Of a DNA stretch of 64,000 nucleotides, positions 25,044-33,274 are shown piece after piece. This DNA comes from Nostoc paludosum FACHB-159 (GTDB lineage: Bacteria > Cyanobacteriota > Cyanobacteriia > Cyanobacteriales > Nostocaceae), in assembly GCF_014698835.1 (NCBI RefSeq), contig NZ_JACJTU010000023.1, forward strand, positions 79,684 to 143,683, given 5' to 3'. The translations under genes were made by a program, and so were the position numbers. Position 1 is the stretch's first letter. Every line of letters starts with the position of its first letter. The notes beneath the pieces were generated by a model. The model ran no database searches. It saw only the letters and a program-made list of their open reading frames with translations, and had not been told where the DNA came from.

Positions 25044-27032
25044 TTATGATATGTCTATTTTTTCCTTCTTCTTTTTTAAGAAAGGAATGCGAATCAAATT
25101 ATAAGCACCCTTGGTAGATAAATTTTTGTAATCATCTGGCTGTAAGTCCATTTGCAGAAATTTTTTCTGTTCAGCCAACAGCAGTAGCGAAGGTGGTTTT
25201 AGACCCTTAGCTGCCTGGTTTTGAAGATGTTCTAGAGTCTCTTGGGGAAATCTGAAATAATTTACGTGAGTTTGACTATAAAATACTACACTCGGCTTTT
25301 TAAAGCCAAGCATGACCAATTCCTCATTTGGTTGTCTGACTTCCTGTATAGTTGCAGACAGCTCTCTTAAAGGTAATTGACGTTCGCGATCGATAAAAAA
25401 TGAAGCAGGCGTCAAGACAAAAATTAAAAACGCTACAAATCCAAGTGCATTTACACTAATTATATAATTCCAGCGACGACTCAGTAGTAATCCCGCAACC
25501 AAAACAGCACAAACAAGCCAAATTACGCCACCAATGACAGGTAAACCAGATTGCTTAATTAGTTCGTGGAAGTTGGTTATGGCTGGATCGCTACCTAATA
25601 TATTGGTAATGTTAAACATTACAGTTGCCAGAACTGATAAAAACCCTACATTAACCCAGCCACTCCAGAGGAGGAAGGACGAGGGGAAGGGGTGACGCGG
25701 CGACGCGGGGAGTAATTTCTCCGTGTCCTCTTTCCCCGTGTCTTCTTTCCACGTACTTACAAAAAGGTCGCTCCACAACAGTGCTACTAGGATGGCTGCT
25801 GCTGGCATTAAAGGTAATACGTAGCTAGGGAGTTTGGTAACAGCAATGCTAAAAAAGCCAAACACGCCAACAAACCAGAAACCGGCAAATAAACTCAATT
25901 GCTGAAAACGTTCTTGAGAGAGCCAGTGCGATCGCTGCCAAAATTTCAGTTTGAATAATGCTACAGGTAAATACACTGAATATGGTGCAAAACCCAGTAA
26001 CACTATTATAAAGTAAAAATACCAAGGTGCTGAGTGACCATTAACTACTTCTGTGAAGCGTTCTAGGTTGTGATAACCAAAAAAGGCATTAATATAATTC
26101 CAGCCATTACGCCAAATCACTAGTGCATACCAGGGTACTGATAACCCAAGAATTATCAGTATACCTAAGAGCAAGCGCATTTCCTGAAATACCTCTCGCA
26201 GCTTGCCCACATAAAGCAAAAACGCGATAACAATCAGCCCTGGTAAGACGATTCCCACCGGGCCTTTAGTTAAAATCCCACCAGCAATTAACACATAACA
26301 AGCTAAATACCAGTTATTGGGGACTGGGGACTGGCGATTGGCGATTGGGGATTGGGCATTGGTTATCTCCCTTGTCTCCCCATCTCCCCATACTTCTCTA
26401 CGAGAGGCTGCGCCAACGGCTCCGCTCAGTACAAGTCTCCCCATCTCCTCAGTCCCCCCCTTCGCGTACCCCAGGAAGAAACACAACAAAGCTGATGCCA
26501 TGCAGCCAGTAAGCAACATATCAGAGACGCCAGTTCTTGCCCAAATTATGGTTTCGCCATTGAGCGCCATCAGGGCTGCTGCCAAAAAGGATATTAAGTA
26601 GCGGCGAGTAGGACGTGAAACTTGCTCGAATTCGTCTTGTTTAGCCAAATACCACTGTACAGTGTAAAAAGCTAAACAAATTAAGCCAAATGCAGCGATC
26701 GCAGAAGGAAGGCGTACAGCCCATTCATTCACTCCAATAATTGCATAGGCGATCGCTTGACACCAGTAAATTAAAGCAGGTTTATCGAAACGAGTGTCAC
26801 CATTAAAAAATGGGGTGATCCAATCACCTGTAATGAACATCTGGCGAGAAGCTTCTGCAAACAACGGCTCTGTCTCATCAATCAAGCCAATATTGCCCAA
26901 ATTCCACACAAAAGCTATCCAGCCAATCATCATCAACCACAAAATCGACGCCGTTATCCCAAGCGTTGAATTTTTTCCCATTTTGTTGAACCACTGATCG
27001 ACAGTGCTTTTAACACTCAATTTCATTTTCAT
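25044..27032 (-). CDS. GT39-family (ArnT/PMT-like) membrane glycosyltransferase
   Basis: A 662-residue polytopic membrane protein with about 11-13 hydrophobic segments. The N-terminal GLIDETEPLFAEASRQMFITGDWITPFFNG holds the acidic DE motif typical of GT39 enzymes that use polyprenyl-phosphate sugars at the outer face of the cytoplasmic membrane. RFDKPALIYWCQ follows. The C terminus is a soluble domain ending in a Lys-rich tail. Two segments look foreign. Residues about 190-240 are translated intergenic repeats (TCTCGTAGAGA palindrome and GGGGACTGG heptamers, DNA about 26310-26460). Residues about 426-452 come from another low-complexity tract (DNA about 25676-25757). Both keep the frame. The acceptor substrate is unknown. 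Confidence 0.85.
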   Translation of the reverse strand: MKMKLSVKSTVDQWFNKMGKNSTLGITASILWLMMIGWIAFVWNLGNIGLIDETEPLFAEASRQMFITGDWITPFFNGDTRFDKPALIYWCQAIAYAIIGVNEWAVRLPSAIAAFGLICLAFYTVQWYLAKQDEFEQVSRPTRRYLISFLAAALMALNGETIIWARTGVSDMLLTGCMASALLCFFLGYAKGGTEEMGRLVLSGAVGAASRREVWGDGETREITNAQSPIANRQSPVPNNWYLACYVLIAGGILTKGPVGIVLPGLIVIAFLLYVGKLREVFQEMRLLLGILIILGLSVPWYALVIWRNGWNYINAFFGYHNLERFTEVVNGHSAPWYFYFIIVLLGFAPYSVYLPVALFKLKFWQRSHWLSQERFQQLSLFAGFWFVGVFGFFSIAVTKLPSYVLPLMPAAAILVALLWSDLFVSTWKEDTGKEDTEKLLPASPRHPFPSSFLLWSGWVNVGFLSVLATVMFNITNILGSDPAITNFHELIKQSGLPVIGGVIWLVCAVLVAGLLLSRRWNYIISVNALGFVAFLIFVLTPASFFIDRERQLPLRELSATIQEVRQPNEELVMLGFKKPSVVFYSQTHVNYFRFPQETLEHLQNQAAKGLKPPSLLLLAEQKKFLQMDLQPDDYKNLSTKGAYNLIRIPFLKKKKEKIDIS

Positions 27033-27149
27033 TAGTCAATAGTCAACAATTACTAATCAATAGTCGTTGGTTATTTATATTTTGTTCTTTTTGAAAAAAA
27101 CAAATGCTGAATAAGTAATTGAGCAAGATTAATTATACGTGCTTAAGGG

Positions 27150-27350
27150 GGGGATGAGGGAGATGGGGAATGGGGAGATGGGGAAGTGTGGGGAGTGTGG
27201 GGAGTGCGGGAAGTGTGGGGAGATGGGGGGAGTGTGGGGAGTGTGGGGAGTGTGGGGAGAAAGACAATTTATGCCCCCGTCTCTTCCCAGCCCTCCCACA
27301 CCTCCCACACCTCCCACCCCTCCCACACTTCCTGCTTGCCCCATGCCCAG
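27150..27350. repeat. Short tandem repeats, GGGGAGTGT and CCCACACCT arrays
   Basis: About ten copies of GGGGAGTGTGG/GGGAAGTG-like units (27155-27262) are followed by CTCCCACAC/CTCCCACCC units (27292-27335). The two arrays are roughly complementary, giving a very large imperfect inverted repeat. Overlapping frames of 70-130 codons exist on both strands only because the unit lengths avoid stops; I do not regard them as genes. Confidence 0.85.
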
Positions 27351-27354
27351 CCAA

Positions 27355-27993
27355 TTATGGACTCACTACTAGTTGCCATTCTTTGCTTTGGGAATTCCAC
27401 TTGGGTAGTTGAGTTTCTCCAACAACATAGGGGCCCCAGTAACGGCGGGAGCCATCTTGTGCAAAGGCAACTAAAATATCTCCCTTTTCTACCTTCAAAT
27501 TATTCTGAGGTAAAGATAAAATCAGTCCCTTGTCGCTACCTTCTTGAGGAGCAAAATCCCAATGTGCCGGGACATCATAGTTAATTTGTTTGCTGCCAGA
27601 GCCTTTTGCTACAGACTGCCGCGCCAGTAAGGCTAGTCGCACAGGCTGATTAGTTTGATTGCTCATCCGCAAAGCTCCCTGATCCTTGGGTTTGGTAGCT
27701 GATTTATCGCGATTTGCCAAGACAGGATAAGTATTCTCTTTAGTGCTATTTTGCACTTGATTGCTTAGGTTCGTTGCTACAGTCGGTAGGTTACTAGGTA
27801 CAATATTCTTCTCAGCTGAAATCGCTGTAGATGAAGCTGTACCCCACTCAGAATTATCAGGTGGCAGTTGCGAAGATGTATCTGGATTTGTGGACTCAAA
27901 CGATACACTTACTCCCAAACATCCCACCAAAGCAACTAGCAGTCCCAAGCAGCAAGCTGTAACACTGAGGTTACGATACACAGAAGATTTCAT
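27355..27993 (-). CDS. Hypothetical exported lipoprotein-like protein
   Basis: A 212-residue protein with an N-terminal signal (SVYRNLSVTACCLGLLVALVGC), where LVALVGC resembles a lipobox. A Ser/Thr/Asn-rich disordered stretch follows (about 30-105). Residues about 105-212 form a compact beta-rich domain (MSNQTNQPVRLALLARQS, INYDVPAHWDFAPQEGSDKGLILSLP, VEKGDILVAFAQDGSRRYWGPYVV). The pattern suggests an envelope protein conserved in cyanobacteria; I cannot name a family. The 3' end abuts the tandem repeat array. Confidence 0.75.
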   Translation of the reverse strand: MKSSVYRNLSVTACCLGLLVALVGCLGVSVSFESTNPDTSSQLPPDNSEWGTASSTAISAEKNIVPSNLPTVATNLSNQVQNSTKENTYPVLANRDKSATKPKDQGALRMSNQTNQPVRLALLARQSVAKGSGSKQINYDVPAHWDFAPQEGSDKGLILSLPQNNLKVEKGDILVAFAQDGSRRYWGPYVVGETQLPKWNSQSKEWQLVVSP

Positions 27994-28012
27994 ATTGATT
28001 AATAGTTATTAG

Positions 28013-28560
28013 AAATAAATATTTTGTCTAGGCTTAACCAAATAGTAGCCCTTTCTCATAAAAGGCGATCGCACAAAGTAACCTGATATAAATTTTCCTC
28101 AAATTATAGTGAGGAATGTATGATAAATATCATTTTAAGTAACAAACATTTCTAGGAAATAATTCCTTTGATGTTTTACTAGCAAGGAGTGTAGAGATAT
28201 ATTGCTCGGTTTTTGTACGTAAGCTTCCATAAAAAAATAAAAATTAGATACTTAATCAGGAAATACATTTGTATCAAGCAATAAAAGTTTCGTGAAACCG
28301 CCAGCGGTCTCAACAAAGCGTTCATTGCCAAACCAGAGTAAATCTAGGTGGTATGTTTCATCTTGTACGCGTAAAAATAGCCTTTTAAGAGGCTATGTAC
28401 TTGCCTCAAGATGATAAAATATACAAAAAATTTGAATAGACACTGGAAGCCGACCAGATATTTATAATATTAACAAACAAGCTGATGCTAAAACCAATTT
28501 TCTTGGTTTCAATATTGATATATTTCAAGGTACGTTGACTTTTTCCCAAAAGTCCCTTTA
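28013..28560. other. Gene-free spacer with an ATAGCC hairpin
   Basis: This 548-bp AT-rich stretch lies between the divergent lipoprotein and ycf20 genes. It contains a palindrome ATAGCCTTTTAAGAGGCTAT at 28377-28396 and otherwise no repeat, ORF or RNA gene that I can support. The promoters of both flanking genes should lie here. Confidence 0.5.
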
Positions 28561-28893
28561 ATGCAAAACACACGTCTTAATAACTTGTTCGATGCCATTG
28601 CTAGACAGTTGGGGCAATGGTTTCTAAATCCTTGGCGGCGAATGTCGTTGCTGATAATTAGTTTTTTGTTCGGTTTTTTTCTGGGAAACGCAGCTTCTAC
28701 CACAGCCGGTCAACGGGCAGAATTAGATATTGTGGTAGCTGGTTTTTTAGTAGTGTTGACGGAAATTACTAGCAGAATATTTTACCGTCAGCCCTTTTTT
28801 ACCAGGCGATCGCTTTTGGTAGACTCATTAAATCTCCTGAAAGTTGGCTTTACCTACAGCTTATTTCTTGAGGCGTTTAAGTTGGGATCGTGA
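28561..28893 (+). CDS. ycf20: Ycf20-like (DUF565) membrane protein
   Basis: A 110-residue membrane protein of the DUF565/Ycf20 family, found in cyanobacteria and plastids. The family core is clear: NTRLNNLFDAIARQLGQWFLNPWRR, LLIISFLFGFFLGNAASTTAGQRAELDIVVAGFLVVLTEITSRIFYR. About three hydrophobic segments are present, the last near the C terminus (LLKVGFTYSLFLEAFKLGS). In plants and algae the family has been linked to non-photochemical quenching, but its biochemical role is not settled. The stop codon is 45 bp before the glycerate kinase start, so the two may be co-transcribed. Confidence 0.9.
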   Translation: MQNTRLNNLFDAIARQLGQWFLNPWRRMSLLIISFLFGFFLGNAASTTAGQRAELDIVVAGFLVVLTEITSRIFYRQPFFTRRSLLVDSLNLLKVGFTYSLFLEAFKLGS

Positions 28894-28937
28894 AGAGACG
28901 CAGGGGGGCAGGGGAGCAGAGGGGCAGGGGGGAAATT

Positions 28938-29978
28938 ATGAGTTTGTGGCTGGGTGAAATTTTGGTTTCAGAAGTCAGTGAAAGCTGGCAGCAAGAAGCA
29001 AGAGAAGCAGCGTTGGCGGATGGGTTGAGGGCAAAGGCTTTTGGGATTACGGTGGAAAATGTTGATGAGGTAATTGAAAAGCGATCGCATTTACTAAAAT
29101 CTGTTTTGCCGGCTTTTAATAAGTTCTGCCAAACTATCCTGCAAAGAGAACCCAAGGAAATGTTACAAGTTTTGTGGGACTTGTGGTTGCCTTTGGGAAT
29201 CAAACTCGCATCGCAGCGCCAAGAGTTGGGACGCCCTTTGATTCAGGGGATTTTGGGAGGACAAGGGACTGGGAAAACCACAATGTGCAAAGTTCTGGGC
29301 TTGATTCTCCATCAGTTGGGATACCGGACTGTGAGTTTGTCTTTGGATGACTTATATAAAACTTACAGCGATCGCTTGCTCTTAACACAACAAGATCCCC
29401 GCTTGATTTGGCGCGGCCCCCCAGGAACCCACGATATCGACTTAGGTTTAAATGTACTAGATAAAATCCGCGATTTCCAAAGTCCGGTTATGATTCCCCG
29501 CTTTGATAAATCTGCGTATGGGGGTGCTGGCGATCGCACTAATCCAGAAATCGTTACAAATATAGATATAGTACTATTTGAAGGCTGGTTTGTGGGTGCG
29601 CGACCAATCAACCCAGATTTATTTGATACTGCACCGCCGCCAATTATTACAAACGAAGATAAAGCATTTGCCCGCGATATGAATCTTCGCCTCCACGATT
29701 ATCTACCACTGTGGGAGCGATTAGACAGTTTAATTGTGTTGTATCCCATTGATTATCGCTGTTCTTTGGAGTGGCGAAAACAGGCAGAACAACAGATGAT
29801 TGCTGCGGGTAAATCGGGAATGAGCAATGCAGAGATAGAGAAATTTGTCAATTATTTTTGGCGATCGCTTCACCCGGAATTATTCATCAAGCCGTTAGTA
29901 AAAGATGCGACAGTGGTTGATTTAGTTATTGAGATAAATGGCGATCGGAGTATTAGGAAAGTAATTCGTAATTCGTAA
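28938..29978 (+). CDS. glyK: D-glycerate 3-kinase (plant/cyanobacterial type)
   Basis: Phosphorylates D-glycerate to 3-phosphoglycerate with ATP, returning photorespiratory carbon to the Calvin cycle. The 346-residue protein belongs to the P-loop kinase type shared with plant GLYK. Walker A GGQGTGKTTMCKVLG lies near residue 107, with the lid/substrate region LSLDDLYKTYSDRLLL, RGPPGTHDIDLGLNVLDKI, IPRFDKSAYGGAGDR and VLFEGWFVGARP. ATG 28938 with an upstream GGGGGGA is preferred; a GTG at 28890 would add 16 residues encoded by a G-rich repeat. It closely follows ycf20. The window also holds low-CO2 genes at 51-61 kb, so a shared physiological theme is plausible. Confidence 0.92.
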   Translation: MSLWLGEILVSEVSESWQQEAREAALADGLRAKAFGITVENVDEVIEKRSHLLKSVLPAFNKFCQTILQREPKEMLQVLWDLWLPLGIKLASQRQELGRPLIQGILGGQGTGKTTMCKVLGLILHQLGYRTVSLSLDDLYKTYSDRLLLTQQDPRLIWRGPPGTHDIDLGLNVLDKIRDFQSPVMIPRFDKSAYGGAGDRTNPEIVTNIDIVLFEGWFVGARPINPDLFDTAPPPIITNEDKAFARDMNLRLHDYLPLWERLDSLIVLYPIDYRCSLEWRKQAEQQMIAAGKSGMSNAEIEKFVNYFWRSLHPELFIKPLVKDATVVDLVIEINGDRSIRKVIRNS

Positions 29979-30069
29979 TTAGGCGGACATGATATTGGTT
30001 CTCAAGCAAATTAGCTAAAAACACTATAATTTGCTTAAAGCGTGATTTATCCTACTCCTGAAACCAAAA

Positions 30070-31260
30070 ATGCCAGAGGAATCGTTACGGCTTTTCTTTT
30101 CTTATTCTCACAAAGACGAAGCTCTACGGGATGAACTAGCTAAACACCTGACCATATTAGAATGGCAGGGCGTGATTTCAAGCTGGCACGATCGCAAGAT
30201 ACTACCTGGAGAGGAGTGGGATCATCAAATTAATGATAATCTAAACACTGCCGATATCATTCTGTTGCTCATCAGTTCAGATTTCCTTTTTTCTAAATAT
30301 TGTTGGGATGTCGAAGTTAAGAAGGCAATAGAACGTCACAATGCAAGAGAGGCTTGTGTTATCCCAGTTATTCTGCGAAGTGTTGATTGGAGTGGCGCAC
30401 CATTTGGAAAACTTCAAGCTTTGCCTAAGAATGCTGAACCTGTAGTGTCAAGGAATTGGCACAATCAAGATGAAGCCTTTACAGATGTAGCTAGAGGAAT
30501 TCGCGCGGCTGCTGAGAAGCTAAAGAAGGAAAGAGACGAACAGCAAAAACAGGAAGCAGAAAGGCTGCGACTACGGAAACAAGAAGAGGAAAATAGAAAG
30601 TTACAACAGGAACAAGAAAGGCTGCGGCTACTGGAACAACAACAAGCAGATAGGCTAAAAAGACAGGAAGCAGAAAGACTACGAAGACAACAAGAACAAG
30701 AACAAGCAAATAAGCTACAAAGACAACGAGAACAAGAAAAAGCCAATAAGCTGCGACAACAACAGCAATCTACTGGTAAGGATCTCCTCTCTGAGAAAGG
30801 TGTAGACTATACGCGGTTGCGCGATTTACTTAAAGCAGAGAATTGGAAAGAAGCGGATAAAGAAACTCTGGCTGTTATGCTTAAAGCCACTGGCAGAGAA
30901 CAAGAAGGCTGGCTAGATTATAAATCTATTGATAACTTTCCTTGCGCTGACTTACGCACCATTGACCAACTGTGGGTAAAATACAGTGATGGGCACTTTG
31001 GGTTTAGTGTGCAAAAGCGAATCTGGGAAAGCGTTGGAAAAGACTACGAAAAGTTTGCCCATCGCATCGGATGGCGAAAAGGAATGTTTTTTAATAAAAA
31101 CTGGCTATCTTACTCAGACCTGACCTTCACAAGAAATTCTCCGCAAGGACATTTACCTGCCGCCACGGGGATGGATGTAGGGGTCGGGTGGCTTTTTGGG
31201 GTCGTGGGTCGGGGGGGTGTGGAGTGGTTGGGTGGAGGGTTTGATGGGGATGGGGGCTGA
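30070..31260 (+). CDS. TIR - coiled coil - GUN4 fusion, C terminus decayed
   Basis: A 396-residue three-part protein. Residues 1-130 are a TIR domain (LRLFFSYSHKDEALRDELAKHL, SSWHDRKILPGEEW, ADIILLLISSDFLFSKYCWDVEVKKAI), and the Glu in WDVE fits the NADase-type catalytic position. Residues about 155-240 are a Lys/Gln/Glu/Arg-rich coiled coil. Residues 248-365 are a GUN4 tetrapyrrole-binding domain (DYTRLRDLLKAENWKEADKET, LDYKSIDNFPCADLRTIDQLWVKYSDGHFGFSVQK, NSPQGHLPAATG). After GHLPA, the sequence becomes a G/V/W-rich tail from a G-rich tract and stops. A typical GUN4 ending, RETCKL, is encoded in another frame at 31278-31298. It is probably a porphyrin-responsive signalling or defence protein, perhaps still partly functional. 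Confidence 0.85.
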   Translation: MPEESLRLFFSYSHKDEALRDELAKHLTILEWQGVISSWHDRKILPGEEWDHQINDNLNTADIILLLISSDFLFSKYCWDVEVKKAIERHNAREACVIPVILRSVDWSGAPFGKLQALPKNAEPVVSRNWHNQDEAFTDVARGIRAAAEKLKKERDEQQKQEAERLRLRKQEEENRKLQQEQERLRLLEQQQADRLKRQEAERLRRQQEQEQANKLQRQREQEKANKLRQQQQSTGKDLLSEKGVDYTRLRDLLKAENWKEADKETLAVMLKATGREQEGWLDYKSIDNFPCADLRTIDQLWVKYSDGHFGFSVQKRIWESVGKDYEKFAHRIGWRKGMFFNKNWLSYSDLTFTRNSPQGHLPAATGMDVGVGWLFGVVGRGGVEWLGGGFDGDGG

Positions 31261-31298
31261 GGATGGGGCTGAGGTGACGCGAGACTTGCAAACTGTAA

Positions 31299-31568
31299 CA
31301 TATAAGGCTTACAGTAAATTGTGAAGATTCACAAACAAGTCATTTAGCACGAAGTATTGCGGTTTCTAGGTTTCCGTTACCTGGCACTGTTGTGCTTGTA
31401 GCACAATGCTAGCTTTTTGGGTGTCATAGCAATTAGCAAAGATAAATTTGCTCGCTACTTTTTCTATTTCATGGTTAGTTGCTTCCCATTCATCCCAAGG
31501 TAGTCTCATACTAATTCGTAATTCGTAATTCGTAATTAGAGAAGTTGTAAAAAGCTCTCTCGATAATT
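31299..31568. other. Spacer with AATTCGTAATTCGTAATT direct repeats
   Basis: No gene is supported in this stretch. Nine-bp ATTCGTAAT direct repeats at about 31510-31537 match those at 29969-29980, 37766-37782 and 54436-54461. These are common low-complexity elements of this genome. A stretch near 31380-31500 might be degraded coding sequence, but I could not identify it. Confidence 0.4.
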
Positions 31569-32192
31569 TTAACTAGTTGGGAAACCTCCAGCTTGAAAAA
31601 TTTGTTCGGCTGTTAAATTCAATTCTGGGAAATTAGGCGAAACGATGCGATTAGTACCTCTAAATTGAGTAACTTGGTATTCACCATCGATTAATTCATA
31701 AATAGATATAGTAGGCTGTTTGGGGTTGCCAGTGAATTTTTTTGCGCCTAAACCGAGATAATCTACAACCCAATATTCAGGAATTCCAATAACCTCATAT
31801 TTACCTTGTTTTGTGTAGTAGTCATCATCCCAATTGGTACTAACTACCTCAACTACCAAGGGAATTGATGCCGCATAACATACAGTTGATTCTTTTTTCC
31901 ATAATGGCTCATTCACTAAATTCAGACGATTTAATATCAACACATCTGGCGAGTAGGCAGACATGGAATTAGAAGGTTTTATCAGAGCAGTTTTAGGAAT
32001 TATATAAGGTAAATTTAATCGGTCAAATTCTACTGTTAGTTTTCTGGCTATAAAACCAACTACATCTTCATGGTCTCCAACTGGTTGTGCCATTTCAACA
32101 ATTATGCCATCATGTAATTCATATCTTCCGCCTTCAGGTCGCCACGCTGCAAATTCATCGAATGTTACTAGTTTAGGTATAGCTTGACTCAT
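31569..32192 (-). CDS. Uma2-family (DUF820) putative endonuclease
   Basis: A 207-residue Uma2 nuclease-fold protein, paralogous to the product at 5281-5901. Family blocks are VTFDEFAAWRPEGGRYELHDGIIVEMAQP, the acidic YSPDVLILNR, the strand PLVVEVVSTNW with its Glu, YEVIGIPEYWVVDYLGLG and NLTAEQIFQAGGF. The start MSQAIPKLVTF at 32192 is standard. A MITE begins 29 bp upstream of the start codon, so the gene's promoter has probably been altered or displaced by the insertion. The biological role is unknown. Confidence 0.88.
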   Translation of the reverse strand: MSQAIPKLVTFDEFAAWRPEGGRYELHDGIIVEMAQPVGDHEDVVGFIARKLTVEFDRLNLPYIIPKTALIKPSNSMSAYSPDVLILNRLNLVNEPLWKKESTVCYAASIPLVVEVVSTNWDDDYYTKQGKYEVIGIPEYWVVDYLGLGAKKFTGNPKQPTISIYELIDGEYQVTQFRGTNRIVSPNFPELNLTAEQIFQAGGFPTS

Positions 32193-32220
32193 AAATTATT
32201 ACCTTGGCTTGTATGTTGCC

Positions 32221-32400
32221 TTAGAGGATGTTTGAAAAGTCATGATTGATGTATCAAATATTTTTTACCCCTCCCTAACCCTCCCCTTATAAAGGGGAGG
32301 GAACCGGATTTTTCTTGTTTCCCCCCTTTATAAGGGGGGACTAAGGGGGGTAAAAACGCAATTAAAATCACACCCAATCACTTTTCAAACAACCTCTCAA
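32221..32400. mobile_element. MITE-like element with terminal inverted repeats
   Basis: About 180 bp with imperfect terminal inverted repeats. The left end is TTAGAGGATGTTTGAAAAGT; the right end, complemented, is TTGAGAGGTTGTTTGAAAAG. Inside, a second inverted pair (TTTTTACCCC...TCCC / GGGG...GGGGTAAAAA) surrounds CCCTTATAAAGGGG-type palindromes. There is no ORF. It sits between the starts and ends of two minus-strand genes. No clear target duplication is visible. Confidence 0.75.
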
Positions 32401-32409
32401 TACTTGCTT

Positions 32410-33045
32410 TTAAAGCTGACAAATTGCTTTTAAAATTTGTAATAACTGACTAGAACGCTCTGTTTCCATTAAATTTAATTCTGGTAACAAATAATAAATC
32501 GGGGGATTTCCTTGTTCGATATAGACAAACTGATAACTTCTACCATTAGTCGTTAATCCCCAAGCTGATTTTTGATTCTCTAAATTTTTATAAGAGTATG
32601 TAAGTAGCTGAGGTAAACCTGTTGATATATCAATCTGACTATTTTTAGATTCAATTAACAATACCCAAAAATATCTTTGAAGTTTTGTATGTTTAGCTTT
32701 ACTAACAGCTAAAATATCAAATCTACCTTTAATTTTAATATCTTCATCCTCAACTTCAATATCAGCAACATTTTCCTCTAAAAGAATCTCAATCGGATAG
32801 CGATAAAAACCAGCTAATCTTAGCAAAGGTGCAACTGCAAGAAACTTTACCTGACCTTCAGAAACTTTGCCTGCTGTCAGGTAGCGTCGAAAGTCATTTC
32901 TAATTTGCAGAAGTTCCTGCTGTTCTGCTTCGGTGAGAGTTTCCAGAGATAAGTAGTTAGAAAATGAATCAGCGTATTGTTCTTGAAAGCCAAACAGACG
33001 CTGAACTTCTTCTAAGGATAAATTACGAGCATTGAGAATTGTCAT
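32410..33045 (-). CDS. Hypothetical protein with PD-(D/E)XK-like nuclease core
   Basis: A 211-residue soluble protein. The N-terminal half is helical (LSLEEVQRLFGFQEQYADSFSNYLSLETLTEAEQQELLQIRNDFRRYL). The second half has the pattern of a restriction-endonuclease-like core: IKGRFDILAVSK with Asp, then YFWVLLIESKNSQIDIS with Glu-x-Lys, then a helix GLPQLLTYSYKNLENQ and a strand WGLTTNGRSYQFVYI. This arrangement is seen in type I restriction subunit N-terminal domains and in many lone cyanobacterial proteins. Actual nuclease activity is unproven. The ORF ends at the MITE, with the stop 10 bp from its edge. Confidence 0.75.
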   Translation of the reverse strand: MTILNARNLSLEEVQRLFGFQEQYADSFSNYLSLETLTEAEQQELLQIRNDFRRYLTAGKVSEGQVKFLAVAPLLRLAGFYRYPIEILLEENVADIEVEDEDIKIKGRFDILAVSKAKHTKLQRYFWVLLIESKNSQIDISTGLPQLLTYSYKNLENQKSAWGLTTNGRSYQFVYIEQGNPPIYYLLPELNLMETERSSQLLQILKAICQL

Positions 33046-33080
33046 ATATTTTTGGTTGATTCAGGTGGAATTCAATCCAA

Positions 33081-33167
33081 GGCGTTGCTGATTCAGAATA
33101 TGAATTTAAATCACGCAGAGTCGCAGAGAGTAAGAGTGGATTTTTGAATTTCATATTCAGCAACGCC
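33081..33167. mobile_element. GGCGTTGCTGA-ended MITE, older copy
   Basis: 87 bp with ends GGCGTTGCTGATTCAGAATA and, complemented, GGCGTTGCTGAATATGAAAT, giving an 11-bp perfect terminal core. The interior carries CACGCAGAGTCGCAGAGAG. Same family as the element at 62087-62199. No target duplication is recognisable here, so the insertion is probably older. The remaining spacer to 33274 carries CTCTGCGCCTCTGCGTGAG-like dispersed repeat. Confidence 0.65.
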
Positions 33168-33274
33168 ATAAAATCTATATTAACTCCTGGCTAATTACAC
33201 AAGGCTTCTTGCAAAAGTCTTTCTTTGTGTTCTCTCCTCTGCGCCTCTGCGTGAGAAAAAATCTAGCTTCAGTC

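Noticed and set aside
27129..27584. Several 70-130-codon frames on both strands
   Set aside because: They are generated by short tandem repeats without stop codons and by antisense of the lipoprotein gene; there is no coding character.
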